From: a bacterium
GTDB taxonomy: Bacteria; Latescibacterota; UBA2968
NCBI GenBank assembly: GCA_027296045.1
Contig: JAPUJS010000126.1
Span: 1-5,017, forward strand
Length of the DNA: 5,017 nucleotides
Reading direction: 5' to 3'
In this document: positions 1-4,606 of the stretch, piece by piece
How the letters are laid out: every line of letters starts with the position of its first letter
How positions within the stretch are numbered: the stretch's first letter is position 1
Notes under the pieces: generated by a model
The model's database searches: none
What the model was told of the DNA's origin: nothing
What the model saw: the letters and a program-made list of their open reading frames with translations, nothing else
Program-made: the position numbers and the translations under genes

Positions 1-11
1 GCCATCATCAT
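1..11 (-). CDS. Start of a probable second ABC sugar permease (partial, cut by window edge)
   Basis: The minus strand reads ATGATGATGGC at the left edge, giving Met-Met-Met and then the edge. The first ATG overlaps the TGA stop of the preceding permease in an ATGA junction, a classic sign of translational coupling. In binding-protein-dependent sugar importers of the MalFG/UgpAE type, the gene after a MalF/UgpA-like permease is usually the MalG/UgpE-like partner, which completes the membrane heterodimer. That identity is inferred purely from gene order, because only three codons are visible. Any of the three ATGs could be the real start. Confidence 0.4.
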
Positions 12-946
12 CCGTCCTGTTCCTTTCTTGACAGCACCAACCGGGGTGCGGAAATCGCAATAATAACCAATCCTAAAATAAACGCCATCGCACAGGCATA
101 GCCCATATCAAAATACTCAAACGCGTTCTTAAACACCCAGTGATACAGCGTCAACGTCGCCGTCCCCGGCCCCCCGTCTGTCATGACCTTGGGCAACGCA
201 AACACCTTCAAAGATCCGATCAACGACAAAATCAAAACCACCGTCGTCGTATGCCGCAACGACGGCAGCGTAATATGCACAAACCGGCTCACCGGTCCTG
301 CCCCGTCAATCGACGCCGCCTCATAATAGCTCTTTGGAATATTGCTCAACCCGGCAGAAAACAGCACCACACTCACGCCAATTCCCCAATAACTCGTCAA
401 CACAATCGCCGCCATGGACCAGCCCACCTCGCCCAACCAATTTACCACAAATGGCTCGTGGATCACCTGCGCGATCAGATTGTTCACCAGCCCGAACCGC
501 TCCGACAGCATCCAGATAAAAATCACTGCCCCCATCGCCTCCGGAATTAATACCGGAATAAACAACACCGCCTGACACGCCTGCCCAAACTTCCCGGCCG
601 CCTGAATCAAAGAGGCCAGCAACAACGACAACCCCACCGTCACCGGTACGTGAAATGCCGTAAACACCAGCGTATTCCACATCGCCGTCTGAAACGTTGG
701 ATCCAATAGCGCCCGCCCATAATTGCCCAACCCAACAAATGTGGTCGTATTCGACCAGATCAGATTATAATCTGTCAAGCTCAACCACAAAGACCAGATC
801 AAAGGATAGGCTACAAAAATGACCAGAAAGACGGCCGCAGGGAGGGCGAAAAGGTAGCCTGAGAGATTTTTGTGAATGGATTTCGGCATGAAATTCATAA
901 GGGAAGGGGGAATCGGGACTTCCTTATTCAAAATGTTTTCGCACAT
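8..946 (-). CDS. ABC sugar transporter permease, MalF/UgpA-like
   Basis: Inner-membrane subunit of a binding-protein-dependent sugar importer (binding-protein-dependent transport inner membrane family, CUT1 type). At 312 aa it has the usual length. About six hydrophobic segments can be seen near residues 29-52, 91-112, 124-147, 176-200, 232-253 and 280-301. The cytoplasmic EAA loop that docks the ATPase is clear at residues 209-228 (EAASIDGAG, then ITLP), and the MTDGGPG stretch followed by LYHWVFKNAF near residues 255-276 is typical of MalF/UgpA proteins. The gene follows the solute-binding protein, overlapping it by 23 nt if the ATG at 946 is used. Met17 (898) or Met20 (889) are alternative starts. 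They would give a 25-34 nt gap and a more usual short cytoplasmic N-terminus, but the only strong purine run (AAGGAAG, just at the upstream stop codon) is too far from them for a normal ribosome site. The start is therefore uncertain; the function is not. The substrate cannot be read from the sequence. Confidence 0.93.
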   Translation of the reverse strand: MCENILNKEVPIPPSLMNFMPKSIHKNLSGYLFALPAAVFLVIFVAYPLIWSLWLSLTDYNLIWSNTTTFVGLGNYGRALLDPTFQTAMWNTLVFTAFHVPVTVGLSLLLASLIQAAGKFGQACQAVLFIPVLIPEAMGAVIFIWMLSERFGLVNNLIAQVIHEPFVVNWLGEVGWSMAAIVLTSYWGIGVSVVLFSAGLSNIPKSYYEAASIDGAGPVSRFVHITLPSLRHTTTVVLILSLIGSLKVFALPKVMTDGGPGTATLTLYHWVFKNAFEYFDMGYACAMAFILGLVIIAISAPRLVLSRKEQDG

Positions 947-2198
947 CGCTCAAATTTAACTGCGCCAGTTCCCGCTGCAATCGCCTCAACATCGGATCTA
1001 GCGCCATCTGCCCGGTCAAAAACCCCTGCACATTTCGCTTGATCGCATCGGTGGCCGGCAATTCATCTCGAAACATCGGATCGGCCGTCGATCGTTCCGC
1101 CCACGACGCCAGCCAGTGTGCCTCCGGTTCGTCCAGCGTCTCGAATACACTGAGCATACACGGCAGCTTCCCATACTTCTCCCAGGCAAATCGCGAAAAA
1201 TATGGTGCCATCAATTCTTCTTCCACAAATTGCCTCGCAAGCCCAATCGCCCGGCTGTTTTTGGGAATCACCACACTTCGGGTTCCCCCGATCACACCGC
1301 CACCGCCGGGCACGGGCATAATGGTTGCATTTCCTGCACCCAGTGTCTCTTCTGCCTCCAAATAGCGAGAATGCGTGGTCAGGATCATTGCGACCAGCCG
1401 GGCCTTAAAATCGGACCGCGGCTGATTCACATCCGTCATCGACGCCAGCGTCGTAATGCCTTCCTTCGCTCCCGCCTGGGTCAATGTCAACAACTCCCGC
1501 ACTTCAGGCCGATCAAACAGCAATTGACCCGACTCCGAATCCACCAATGTCCCCCGAGCCGCTTTCATAGCCGAAAACAACATACTATTGGGCCAGCTCC
1601 AGTTCCCTGCCAGCCCCACCACCGTCACATGCCCGTTTTCATCCCGCACGGTCATCCGCCGGGCATAGTCAAACACTTCCTCCCAATTTTTCGCCGGAAT
1701 CATATTCCCGTTCTGATCCAGCAACCCGGCCCGAGCAGCCATCTCCTTATTCACGGAAAAGCAAAACAGCTCCGCCGTAATCGGCAACCCATACTGCTTG
1801 CCTCCAAACCGATTCATGTCGTAAAACGTTGGAATAAACGCCGACCGCTGCAAAACAGGTCGGGTCTCTAAATAATCATCCCAGGGCAGCAACAAATCGC
1901 GAGCGGCCCAGACCGCCACTGTATTTTCCACCGTCCCAAAAAACATATCCGTATCGCTGCGGCGGCTCATCATCGAAACCAGCAGTCGGTTCTGATATCC
2001 ATCCGGGGCCTTCAAAATCTCAACATCCACCCCCGGATGGTTCTTCTCAAACCGTTCCTTGGCCTCTCGCAGCGGATACTTTTTAAACATCCACGGCTCG
2101 GACATCACCCGCAACCGAGTCTGGCTCTGCCCCACGCCTTCGCCACCACAAGAAAAAAAGCAAAGCGTTGCCACCAGCATCATCCAGAACTTCATCAT
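924..2198 (-). CDS. ABC transporter sugar-binding lipoprotein (extracellular solute-binding protein family 1)
   Basis: Periplasmic or membrane-anchored binding protein that captures a sugar or related solute and delivers it to the permease encoded just downstream. From the ATG at 2198 it has 424 aa, normal for family 1. The N-terminus MMKFWMMLVATLCFFSC is a short hydrophobic signal ending in Cys17, followed by Gly-Gly, which looks like a lipoprotein signal, although Phe at -3 is an atypical lipobox residue. The mature part carries family features: an early segment with RFEKNHPGVDVEI, the hinge-region run YGLPITAELFCFSVNKEM, and a late GGTRSVVIPKNS segment. I prefer 2198 (or the adjacent ATG at 2195) because AGGTGAGGAG lies directly before it. 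The longer frame starting at 2261 adds a basic, non-hydrophobic 21-residue leader, would bury the signal peptide, lacks a ribosome site, and overlaps another coding remnant. The stop lies inside the 5' end of the permease gene as annotated from 946. Substrate unknown. Confidence 0.92.
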   Translation of the reverse strand: MMKFWMMLVATLCFFSCGGEGVGQSQTRLRVMSEPWMFKKYPLREAKERFEKNHPGVDVEILKAPDGYQNRLLVSMMSRRSDTDMFFGTVENTVAVWAARDLLLPWDDYLETRPVLQRSAFIPTFYDMNRFGGKQYGLPITAELFCFSVNKEMAARAGLLDQNGNMIPAKNWEEVFDYARRMTVRDENGHVTVVGLAGNWSWPNSMLFSAMKAARGTLVDSESGQLLFDRPEVRELLTLTQAGAKEGITTLASMTDVNQPRSDFKARLVAMILTTHSRYLEAEETLGAGNATIMPVPGGGGVIGGTRSVVIPKNSRAIGLARQFVEEELMAPYFSRFAWEKYGKLPCMLSVFETLDEPEAHWLASWAERSTADPMFRDELPATDAIKRNVQGFLTGQMALDPMLRRLQRELAQLNLSDVRKHFE

Positions 2199-2208
2199 CT
2201 CCTCACCT
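2199..2208 (-). promoter_or_regulatory. Ribosome binding site deciding the binding-protein start
   Basis: The minus strand reads AGGTGAGGAG immediately before ATGATG. AGGTG sits 5 nt from the ATG at 2198, and AGGAG sits 3 nt from the ATG at 2195. Either pairing is a plausible Shine-Dalgarno interaction, and both rule in favour of the short start over the one at 2261. Confidence 0.7.
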
Positions 2209-2211
2209 ATC

Positions 2212-2316
2212 TTAAAGAGCCTGACCACTTTCCCGGGCATCTTCCCCCCGGGCCGTTTCATATACCGTCCGGATCACATCTTCAATATCCGGTTCTTGCA
2301 CCCCAACACCCTTCAT
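2212..2316 (-). pseudogene. C-terminal remnant of an unidentified gene upstream of the binding protein
   Basis: A 34-codon frame ends with TAA 13 nt before the binding-protein start. It reads like true protein: it begins near EPDIEDVIRTVYETARGE and ends ESGQAL. An in-frame TAG three codons upstream of its only ATG, and the lack of a ribosome site, argue against an independent small gene. The 13-nt spacing to the next gene is typical of an operon, so this looks like the 3' end of the gene that once preceded the importer. The final helix followed by a short tail is loosely like the ends of Gfo/Idh/MocA oxidoreductases, which often sit beside sugar importers, but I cannot identify it with confidence. 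Its 5' part is missing: the sequence immediately upstream belongs to an oppositely oriented gene remnant. Confidence 0.45.
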
Positions 2317-2320
2317 CTTA

Positions 2321-2392
2321 TACTACACTGTGGCCTATCAAGCTCTGCGCCTGGCAATAGCCAATCCGATTGAAGCGTTGCGGTATGAATAG
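2321..2392 (+). pseudogene. C-terminal tail of an FtsX/MacB-type ABC permease (remnant)
   Basis: The plus strand encodes about 23 residues ending VAYQALRLAIANPIEALRYE and then TAG. The ending ANP-[IV]-E-[AS]-LRYE followed directly by a stop is a hallmark of the C-terminus of FtsX-like permeases of the MacB class, membrane subunits of ATP-driven efflux or lipoprotein-export systems. Those proteins are normally about 400-800 aa with four or more membrane segments. Here everything before the last helix is gone, and upstream in this frame the residues (TPTPFI) do not continue the pattern. It is the only clear plus-strand coding trace in the window. Its stop lies 5 nt from the end of the PIN reading frame coming from the other side, a natural convergent arrangement. 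Confidence 0.6.
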
Positions 2393-2397
2393 GAATG

Positions 2398-2499
2398 CTA
2401 TGTCCAGGTGTCACAGATCAATTTTTTAAAGAGCGCAACAGATACAACAGTGGTATTCACCAGTTTATGTGCTTCAGAGAAATCTCGATCTCCCGTAAT
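2398..2499 (-). pseudogene. Out-of-frame C-terminal tail of the PIN toxin
   Basis: After the six-T run (minus strand) at 2505-2500, the alternative frame reads ITGDRDFSEAHKLV, continues with VVSVALFKKLIC, and ends DTWT and TAG. The TGDRD signature is the standard final motif of PIN-domain toxins, placed exactly where the family expects it. One extra T in the run would join this tail to the upstream frame and give a 137-aa protein, the usual length for this family. The sequence as given breaks it. This could be a true inactivating mutation, programmed slippage, or a sequencing error in a homopolymer. Confidence 0.75.
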
Positions 2500-2810
2500 A
2501 AAAAACTCGCCTGAGCTGAGAGCGCACAGGCGATGAATTTGGCGTCTTTTCGATCTCTCGGAAATGCAATTGTCTGGTCAACACCAATCGTCGTTGTAGA
2601 TACATGAAGCGTCTGTGCCCACTGATTCAAGATATTTTCGGACAAATCGAACTTGGGGCGGTTGAGAACGTCAAGATATTCGTTCAAGATTTCATCAGAA
2701 ACAATCCACTCAAATTCATGATGTTCAACAATAAACAGAATCACGTCTTCAGGTTCTCGATCTCGAAACGCAGCAGAGATCAAGACATTTGTATCAATGA
2801 CAATTTTCAT
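2457..2810 (-). CDS. PIN-domain toxin (VapC-like ribonuclease), frameshifted before its last motif
   Basis: PIN toxins are metal-dependent endoribonucleases that cut RNA when freed from their antitoxin. The 117-aa frame opens with MKIVIDTNVLISA, carrying the first catalytic acid (Asp6). Glu44 in ILNEY is the likely second, and Asp89 in RDRKDAKFIACAL the third. The frame then leaves the family pattern at residue 103 (FLLREIEISLKHINW) because of a shift in a six-T run. The missing TGDRD motif, with the fourth acid, is found in the next frame down to 2398. This matches the Pfam-type PIN proteins annotated as putative toxin-antitoxin toxin components, about 135-140 aa when complete. The start overlaps the antitoxin stop (ATGA), so the two are translationally coupled. 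As read, the protein probably lacks a complete active site. Confidence 0.85.
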   Translation of the reverse strand: MKIVIDTNVLISAAFRDREPEDVILFIVEHHEFEWIVSDEILNEYLDVLNRPKFDLSENILNQWAQTLHVSTTTIGVDQTIAFPRDRKDAKFIACALSAQASFLLREIEISLKHINW

Positions 2811-3046
2811 TGATCATTTCGATAGGCTTCAATTTCAGCTGCAATATCATCTTCTGTGAGCGTTTGAACCTGAGGCAATTGCTGAGTCTTTTGAAATAGC
2901 GTTCGCAATTCTTCCTTTAGATTTTTGCTCTCTTGATCCGTTGCACGAAGTGTGATTTCCACTTCCTGTCCCGGTTGAAAAGGCAAATCCACAAGCACAA
3001 CTTGCTTCGGATCTTGAATCACAAGACGCTTGCGATACGTATTCAT
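2807..3046 (-). CDS. Antitoxin partner of the PIN toxin
   Basis: A 79-aa protein that should bind and neutralise the PIN toxin and probably autoregulate the operon. The N-terminal half (RKRLVIQDPKQVVLVDLPF, then GQEVEITLRA) looks like a small beta-rich DNA-binding fold similar to AbrB/MazE-type antitoxins. The C-terminal half is charged and helical and ends TLTEDDIAAEIEAYRNDQ, the sort of toxin-binding tail seen in antitoxins paired with PIN proteins. I chose the ATG at 3046 because GGAG stands 7 nt before it. A longer frame to 3094 has no such site and runs into a duplicated segment. The stop overlaps the toxin start by 4 nt. The family is inferred from layout and overall pattern, not from a diagnostic motif. 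The pair looks more A+T-rich than the RraA gene nearby, consistent with independent acquisition. Confidence 0.75.
   Translation of the reverse strand: MNTYRKRLVIQDPKQVVLVDLPFQPGQEVEITLRATDQESKNLKEELRTLFQKTQQLPQVQTLTEDDIAAEIEAYRNDQ
2831..2866 (-). repeat. Direct repeat, copy 1 (inside antitoxin 3' end)
   Basis: A 36-bp segment coding for the antitoxin residues QTLTEDDIAAEI. A second copy occurs 244 bp to the right in the same orientation, with 34 of 36 bases identical. Confidence 0.85.
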
Positions 3047-3053
3047 AGCGAAG

Positions 3054-3057
3054 CTCC
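3054..3057 (-). promoter_or_regulatory. Ribosome binding site of the antitoxin gene
   Basis: GGAG on the minus strand sits 7 nt upstream of the ATG at 3046. It decides the start over the in-frame ATG at 3094. No convincing -35/-10 pair could be picked out in the 130 bases upstream. Confidence 0.55.
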
Positions 3058-3074
3058 AAATAGAGTTGTCCGAC

Positions 3075-3110
3075 AATTTCAGCCACAATATCATCTTCTG
3101 TGAGCGTTTG
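3075..3110 (-). repeat. Direct repeat, copy 2 (upstream of antitoxin)
   Basis: The second copy of the 36-bp antitoxin segment, differing at two adjacent bases that change the peptide to QTLTEDDIVAEI. It lies in the leader of the antitoxin gene and must be transcribed with it unless the promoter is very close to the start. Confidence 0.85.
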
Positions 3111-3131
3111 GATCAGGTTTAATCTTTCCAA
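3075..3131 (-). pseudogene. Remnant of a second antitoxin C-terminus
   Basis: The minus strand reads LERLNLIQTLTEDDIVAEI, matching the C-terminal segment of the neighbouring antitoxin (QTLTEDDIAAEI), and then departs into unrelated residues (VGQLYLELRYE) as it runs into the leader and start of the intact gene. A TAG two codons upstream of the first TTG closes the frame. It looks like the 3' end of a related antitoxin gene left by a tandem duplication or by recombination between two toxin-antitoxin loci. It has no recognisable start site and no toxin gene of its own. Confidence 0.5.
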
Positions 3132-3205
3132 AAACTAAAGCATTTTGCTGTCGATATCAAGCTCTTAAACCCGCTGGAAAATAATCAGAAGCCTCAATCA
3201 CCAAG

Positions 3206-3239
3206 CTCCCTCCCCGTCCCGGGGAGGGCTGGGGAGGGG
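3206..3239. repeat. GC-rich inverted repeat with a third alternative arm
   Basis: On the plus strand CCCTCCCCG (3208-3216) and CGGGGAGGG (3220-3228) form a perfect 9-bp stem with a 3-nt loop. A further GGGGAGGGG (3231-3239) could pair with the same left arm, so two hairpins compete. The block ends exactly against the aminotransferase-fragment stop codon. In the transcript direction (minus) no T-run follows, so it is not a standard intrinsic terminator. It resembles short intergenic GC-rich repeats that can occur in many copies in one genome; copy number cannot be judged here. Confidence 0.7.
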
Positions 3240-3677
3240 TCATACTTCTTCAAACGCCTTTGCCAACCGCTGAATACCCACATCAATAGTGGCTTCATCC
3301 ATACACGAAAAGTTCAAGCGCAACGTATTCGTCTCTTCCCGATCCACATAAAACGGATGTCCCGGCACAAAAGCCACACCCTCTTCTAACGCCCGGTGAA
3401 AGAGGTCCAGTGTGGAAACCGACCCCGGCAACGTCACCCACAAAAACATCCCGCCTTCCGGCTCGGTATAAACAACATCATTTGGGAAATATTTCTGAAT
3501 CGCTTCGACCATCGCATCCCGCTGTGCTCCATAAGCGCTCCGAATTACCTCCAAATGGGCATCCAGATCGTTGTCCATCAAATATCGGTACAACACGTGC
3601 TGACAGAACGTGCTCGTATGCAGATCCGAAGCTTGTTTTGCAACCAGCAGCTTTTCCATCAATTCAGCAGGGGCCAC
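3240..3677 (-). pseudogene. PLP-dependent aminotransferase (class I/II), C-terminal fragment only
   Basis: The 145-aa frame from a GTG at 3677 matches the last third of fold-type I aminotransferases of the 2-aminoadipate/MocR-like group, which are about 400 aa when complete. Recognisable parts are APAELMEKLLVAKQASDLHT near residues 2-21, the PEGGMFLWVTLP strand near residues 72-83, GVAFVPGHPFY near 100-110, and NTLRLNFS, whose Arg120 is the expected alpha-carboxylate-binding arginine. The whole N-terminal two thirds, including the PLP Schiff-base lysine region (normally just before this segment), is absent, because the RraA gene ends only 84 bases upstream. No ribosome site stands at a useful distance from the GTG. 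The fragment is in the same frame as RraA, with no other stop between them than RraA's own TAG. A folded, active enzyme is not possible from this frame, so I call it a truncated gene. Confidence 0.8.
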
Positions 3678-3719
3678 AAGCCCACGTGGCCAAACTCTTC
3701 CTGAACGGCAAAAAAGGTA

Positions 3720-3753
3720 CCCTCGGAACCCTTCGCACCCTTCCCTCAGACCC
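3720..3753 (-). other. G-tract run (possible G-quadruplex) in the spacer after RraA
   Basis: The minus strand carries five GGG tracts separated by 5, 2, 6 and 6 bases, which fits the loose G-quadruplex pattern in the transcript downstream of RraA. On the plus strand the same stretch looks like about three imperfect 9-bp units beginning ACCCT. It may simply be a degenerate short repeat. It marks the spacer between the intact RraA gene and the headless aminotransferase. Confidence 0.4.
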
Positions 3754-3761
3754 TTTGTAGC

Positions 3762-4493
3762 CTATCCTTTCTGCGCCCGATATTCCTCCCACATCTCCGG
3801 CCTCGGCGGATAATATTTCCCCGGCGCACATCCTTCTGCCTCGATCTTCTTCTTAATATACGCCTCCACCCCTTCGTGATCCTCCACGACCTCCACGCAT
3901 TCCTCCGCAAACCACGACGGCACCACCACCACGCCGTCGCCGTCGCCCACCAGCACATCGCCGGGACGCACCAGCACCCCGCCGCATTGAATATCCACAT
4001 TTTCTTCGGCCGGCACGGTCCACGGTATCGACCCGTAAGGCGTCCGATCCCCCGCATAAATAATCAAATTATAGTTCTCCTCTTCCATCACCCCCAGGTC
4101 CCGCATCCCCCCATCGGTCACAATCCCCTCCGCCTTGTTCATCTTCAGTTGCAACGCCTTCACATCCCCAAAAATACATGACCGCTTCTTTCCCATCATA
4201 TCCGCCACCAGCACATCGCCTGGGCCACACCGGGCCATCGCCCGATATTCGGGTGCGTCCTCCCCTTTGGGGATGCCTGCCTGCAAATCCGGTCGAGGCG
4301 GCAGATACCGCAGGGTCCGAGCCCGGCCAGCCAGACGTTGCCCAGGCGTATACAGATACACCTCTTCCATAAACGGCAACACCACACCCGCATCCCGATG
4401 CACATGACTCCAGATGGTCGCCACCGGAAGCTTCTTAAATCGATCCAATATCTCCTGCGATACGTCAACAGGTTCAAAAGAACGCTCTGCCAT
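3762..4493 (-). CDS. RraA-family protein, probable 4-hydroxy-2-oxoglutarate-type aldolase/decarboxylase
   Basis: A 243-aa member of the RraA/HMG aldolase family (long mislabelled as dimethylmenaquinone methyltransferase). The family includes a regulator of RNase E and class II pyruvate aldolases that cleave 4-hydroxy-4-methyl-2-oxoglutarate or related acids and decarboxylate oxaloacetate. The fold landmarks are in order: GPGDVLVADMMG (90-101), Asp110, EGIVTDGGMRDL (122-133), and GGVLVRPGDVLVGDGDGVVVVP (171-192). Asp110 and Arg131-Asp132 are separated by exactly 20 residues, giving the D-X20-R-D signature of the metal-dependent aldolases, so an enzyme is likelier than an RNase regulator. It is longer than E. 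coli RraA (161 aa), with N- and C-terminal extensions such as PVATIWSHVHRDAG and a terminal PPRPEMWEEY segment. The ATG at 4493 is backed by a strong ribosome site. The true substrate is unknown; a sugar-acid derivative is an inference from context. Confidence 0.9.
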   Translation of the reverse strand: MAERSFEPVDVSQEILDRFKKLPVATIWSHVHRDAGVVLPFMEEVYLYTPGQRLAGRARTLRYLPPRPDLQAGIPKGEDAPEYRAMARCGPGDVLVADMMGKKRSCIFGDVKALQLKMNKAEGIVTDGGMRDLGVMEEENYNLIIYAGDRTPYGSIPWTVPAEENVDIQCGGVLVRPGDVLVGDGDGVVVVPSWFAEECVEVVEDHEGVEAYIKKKIEAEGCAPGKYYPPRPEMWEEYRAQKG

Positions 4494-4498
4494 CTCTT

Positions 4499-4504
4499 CC
4501 TCCC
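4499..4504 (-). promoter_or_regulatory. Ribosome binding site of the RraA-family gene
   Basis: GGGAGG on the minus strand, 5 nt before the ATG at 4493: near-ideal sequence and spacing, and the strongest such site in the window. Confidence 0.75.
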
Positions 4505-4534
4505 TTTATTGGGTCAACCAGTCGGATAAAACCC

Positions 4535-4599
4535 TATTCCGATTCCAGAAACCGCTTCCTATCGCCTTTGGACCTCAAATGTGCTACAGTATTCCGATT
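4535..4599. repeat. Pair of 10-bp direct repeats in the spacer before RraA
   Basis: TATTCCGATT occurs at 4535-4544 and again at 4590-4599, in the 113-nt spacer between the serine hydrolase and RraA. The second copy runs into a 10-bp palindrome, ATTTCGAAAT (4597-4606), next to the hydrolase stop. Such a pair could be regulator sites for RraA, but the copies are short and could be chance. I see no clear promoter or intrinsic terminator in this spacer. Confidence 0.3.
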
Positions 4600-4606
4600 T
4601 CGAAAT

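Noticed and set aside
1116..1871. Long open frame on the plus strand (251 codons)
   Set aside because: It lies wholly antisense to the binding-protein gene, is rich in His, Arg, Pro and Gln as expected for a shadow frame, and shows no family motif.
2199..2261. Extension of the binding-protein gene to the ATG at 2261
   Set aside because: It adds a basic leader before the signal peptide, has no ribosome site, and overlaps a better coding frame (2212-2316). A strong ribosome site lies directly before 2198.
2320..2355. Promoter for the importer operon (minus strand TTGATA followed by TATAAG)
   Set aside because: The spacer is only 13 nt, and the elements lie within coding remnants. I could not find a better pair, so no promoter is called.
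2847..3131. 94-codon minus-strand frame overlapping the antitoxin
   Set aside because: Only its first 19 codons are meaningful (the duplicated antitoxin tail). The rest is the antitoxin gene in a wrong frame, with Cys/Ser/Gly-rich nonsense.
3208..3228. Intrinsic terminator at the GC-rich hairpin
   Set aside because: The stem is strong but no T-run follows on either strand, so termination by this hairpin alone is not supported.
3682..3720. Possible small protein in the RraA-aminotransferase spacer (frame reading GTFFAVQEEFGHVGL)
   Set aside because: It has no start codon with a ribosome site, ends after a few more codons, and resembles no family I know. It is kept only as part of the deletion scar.
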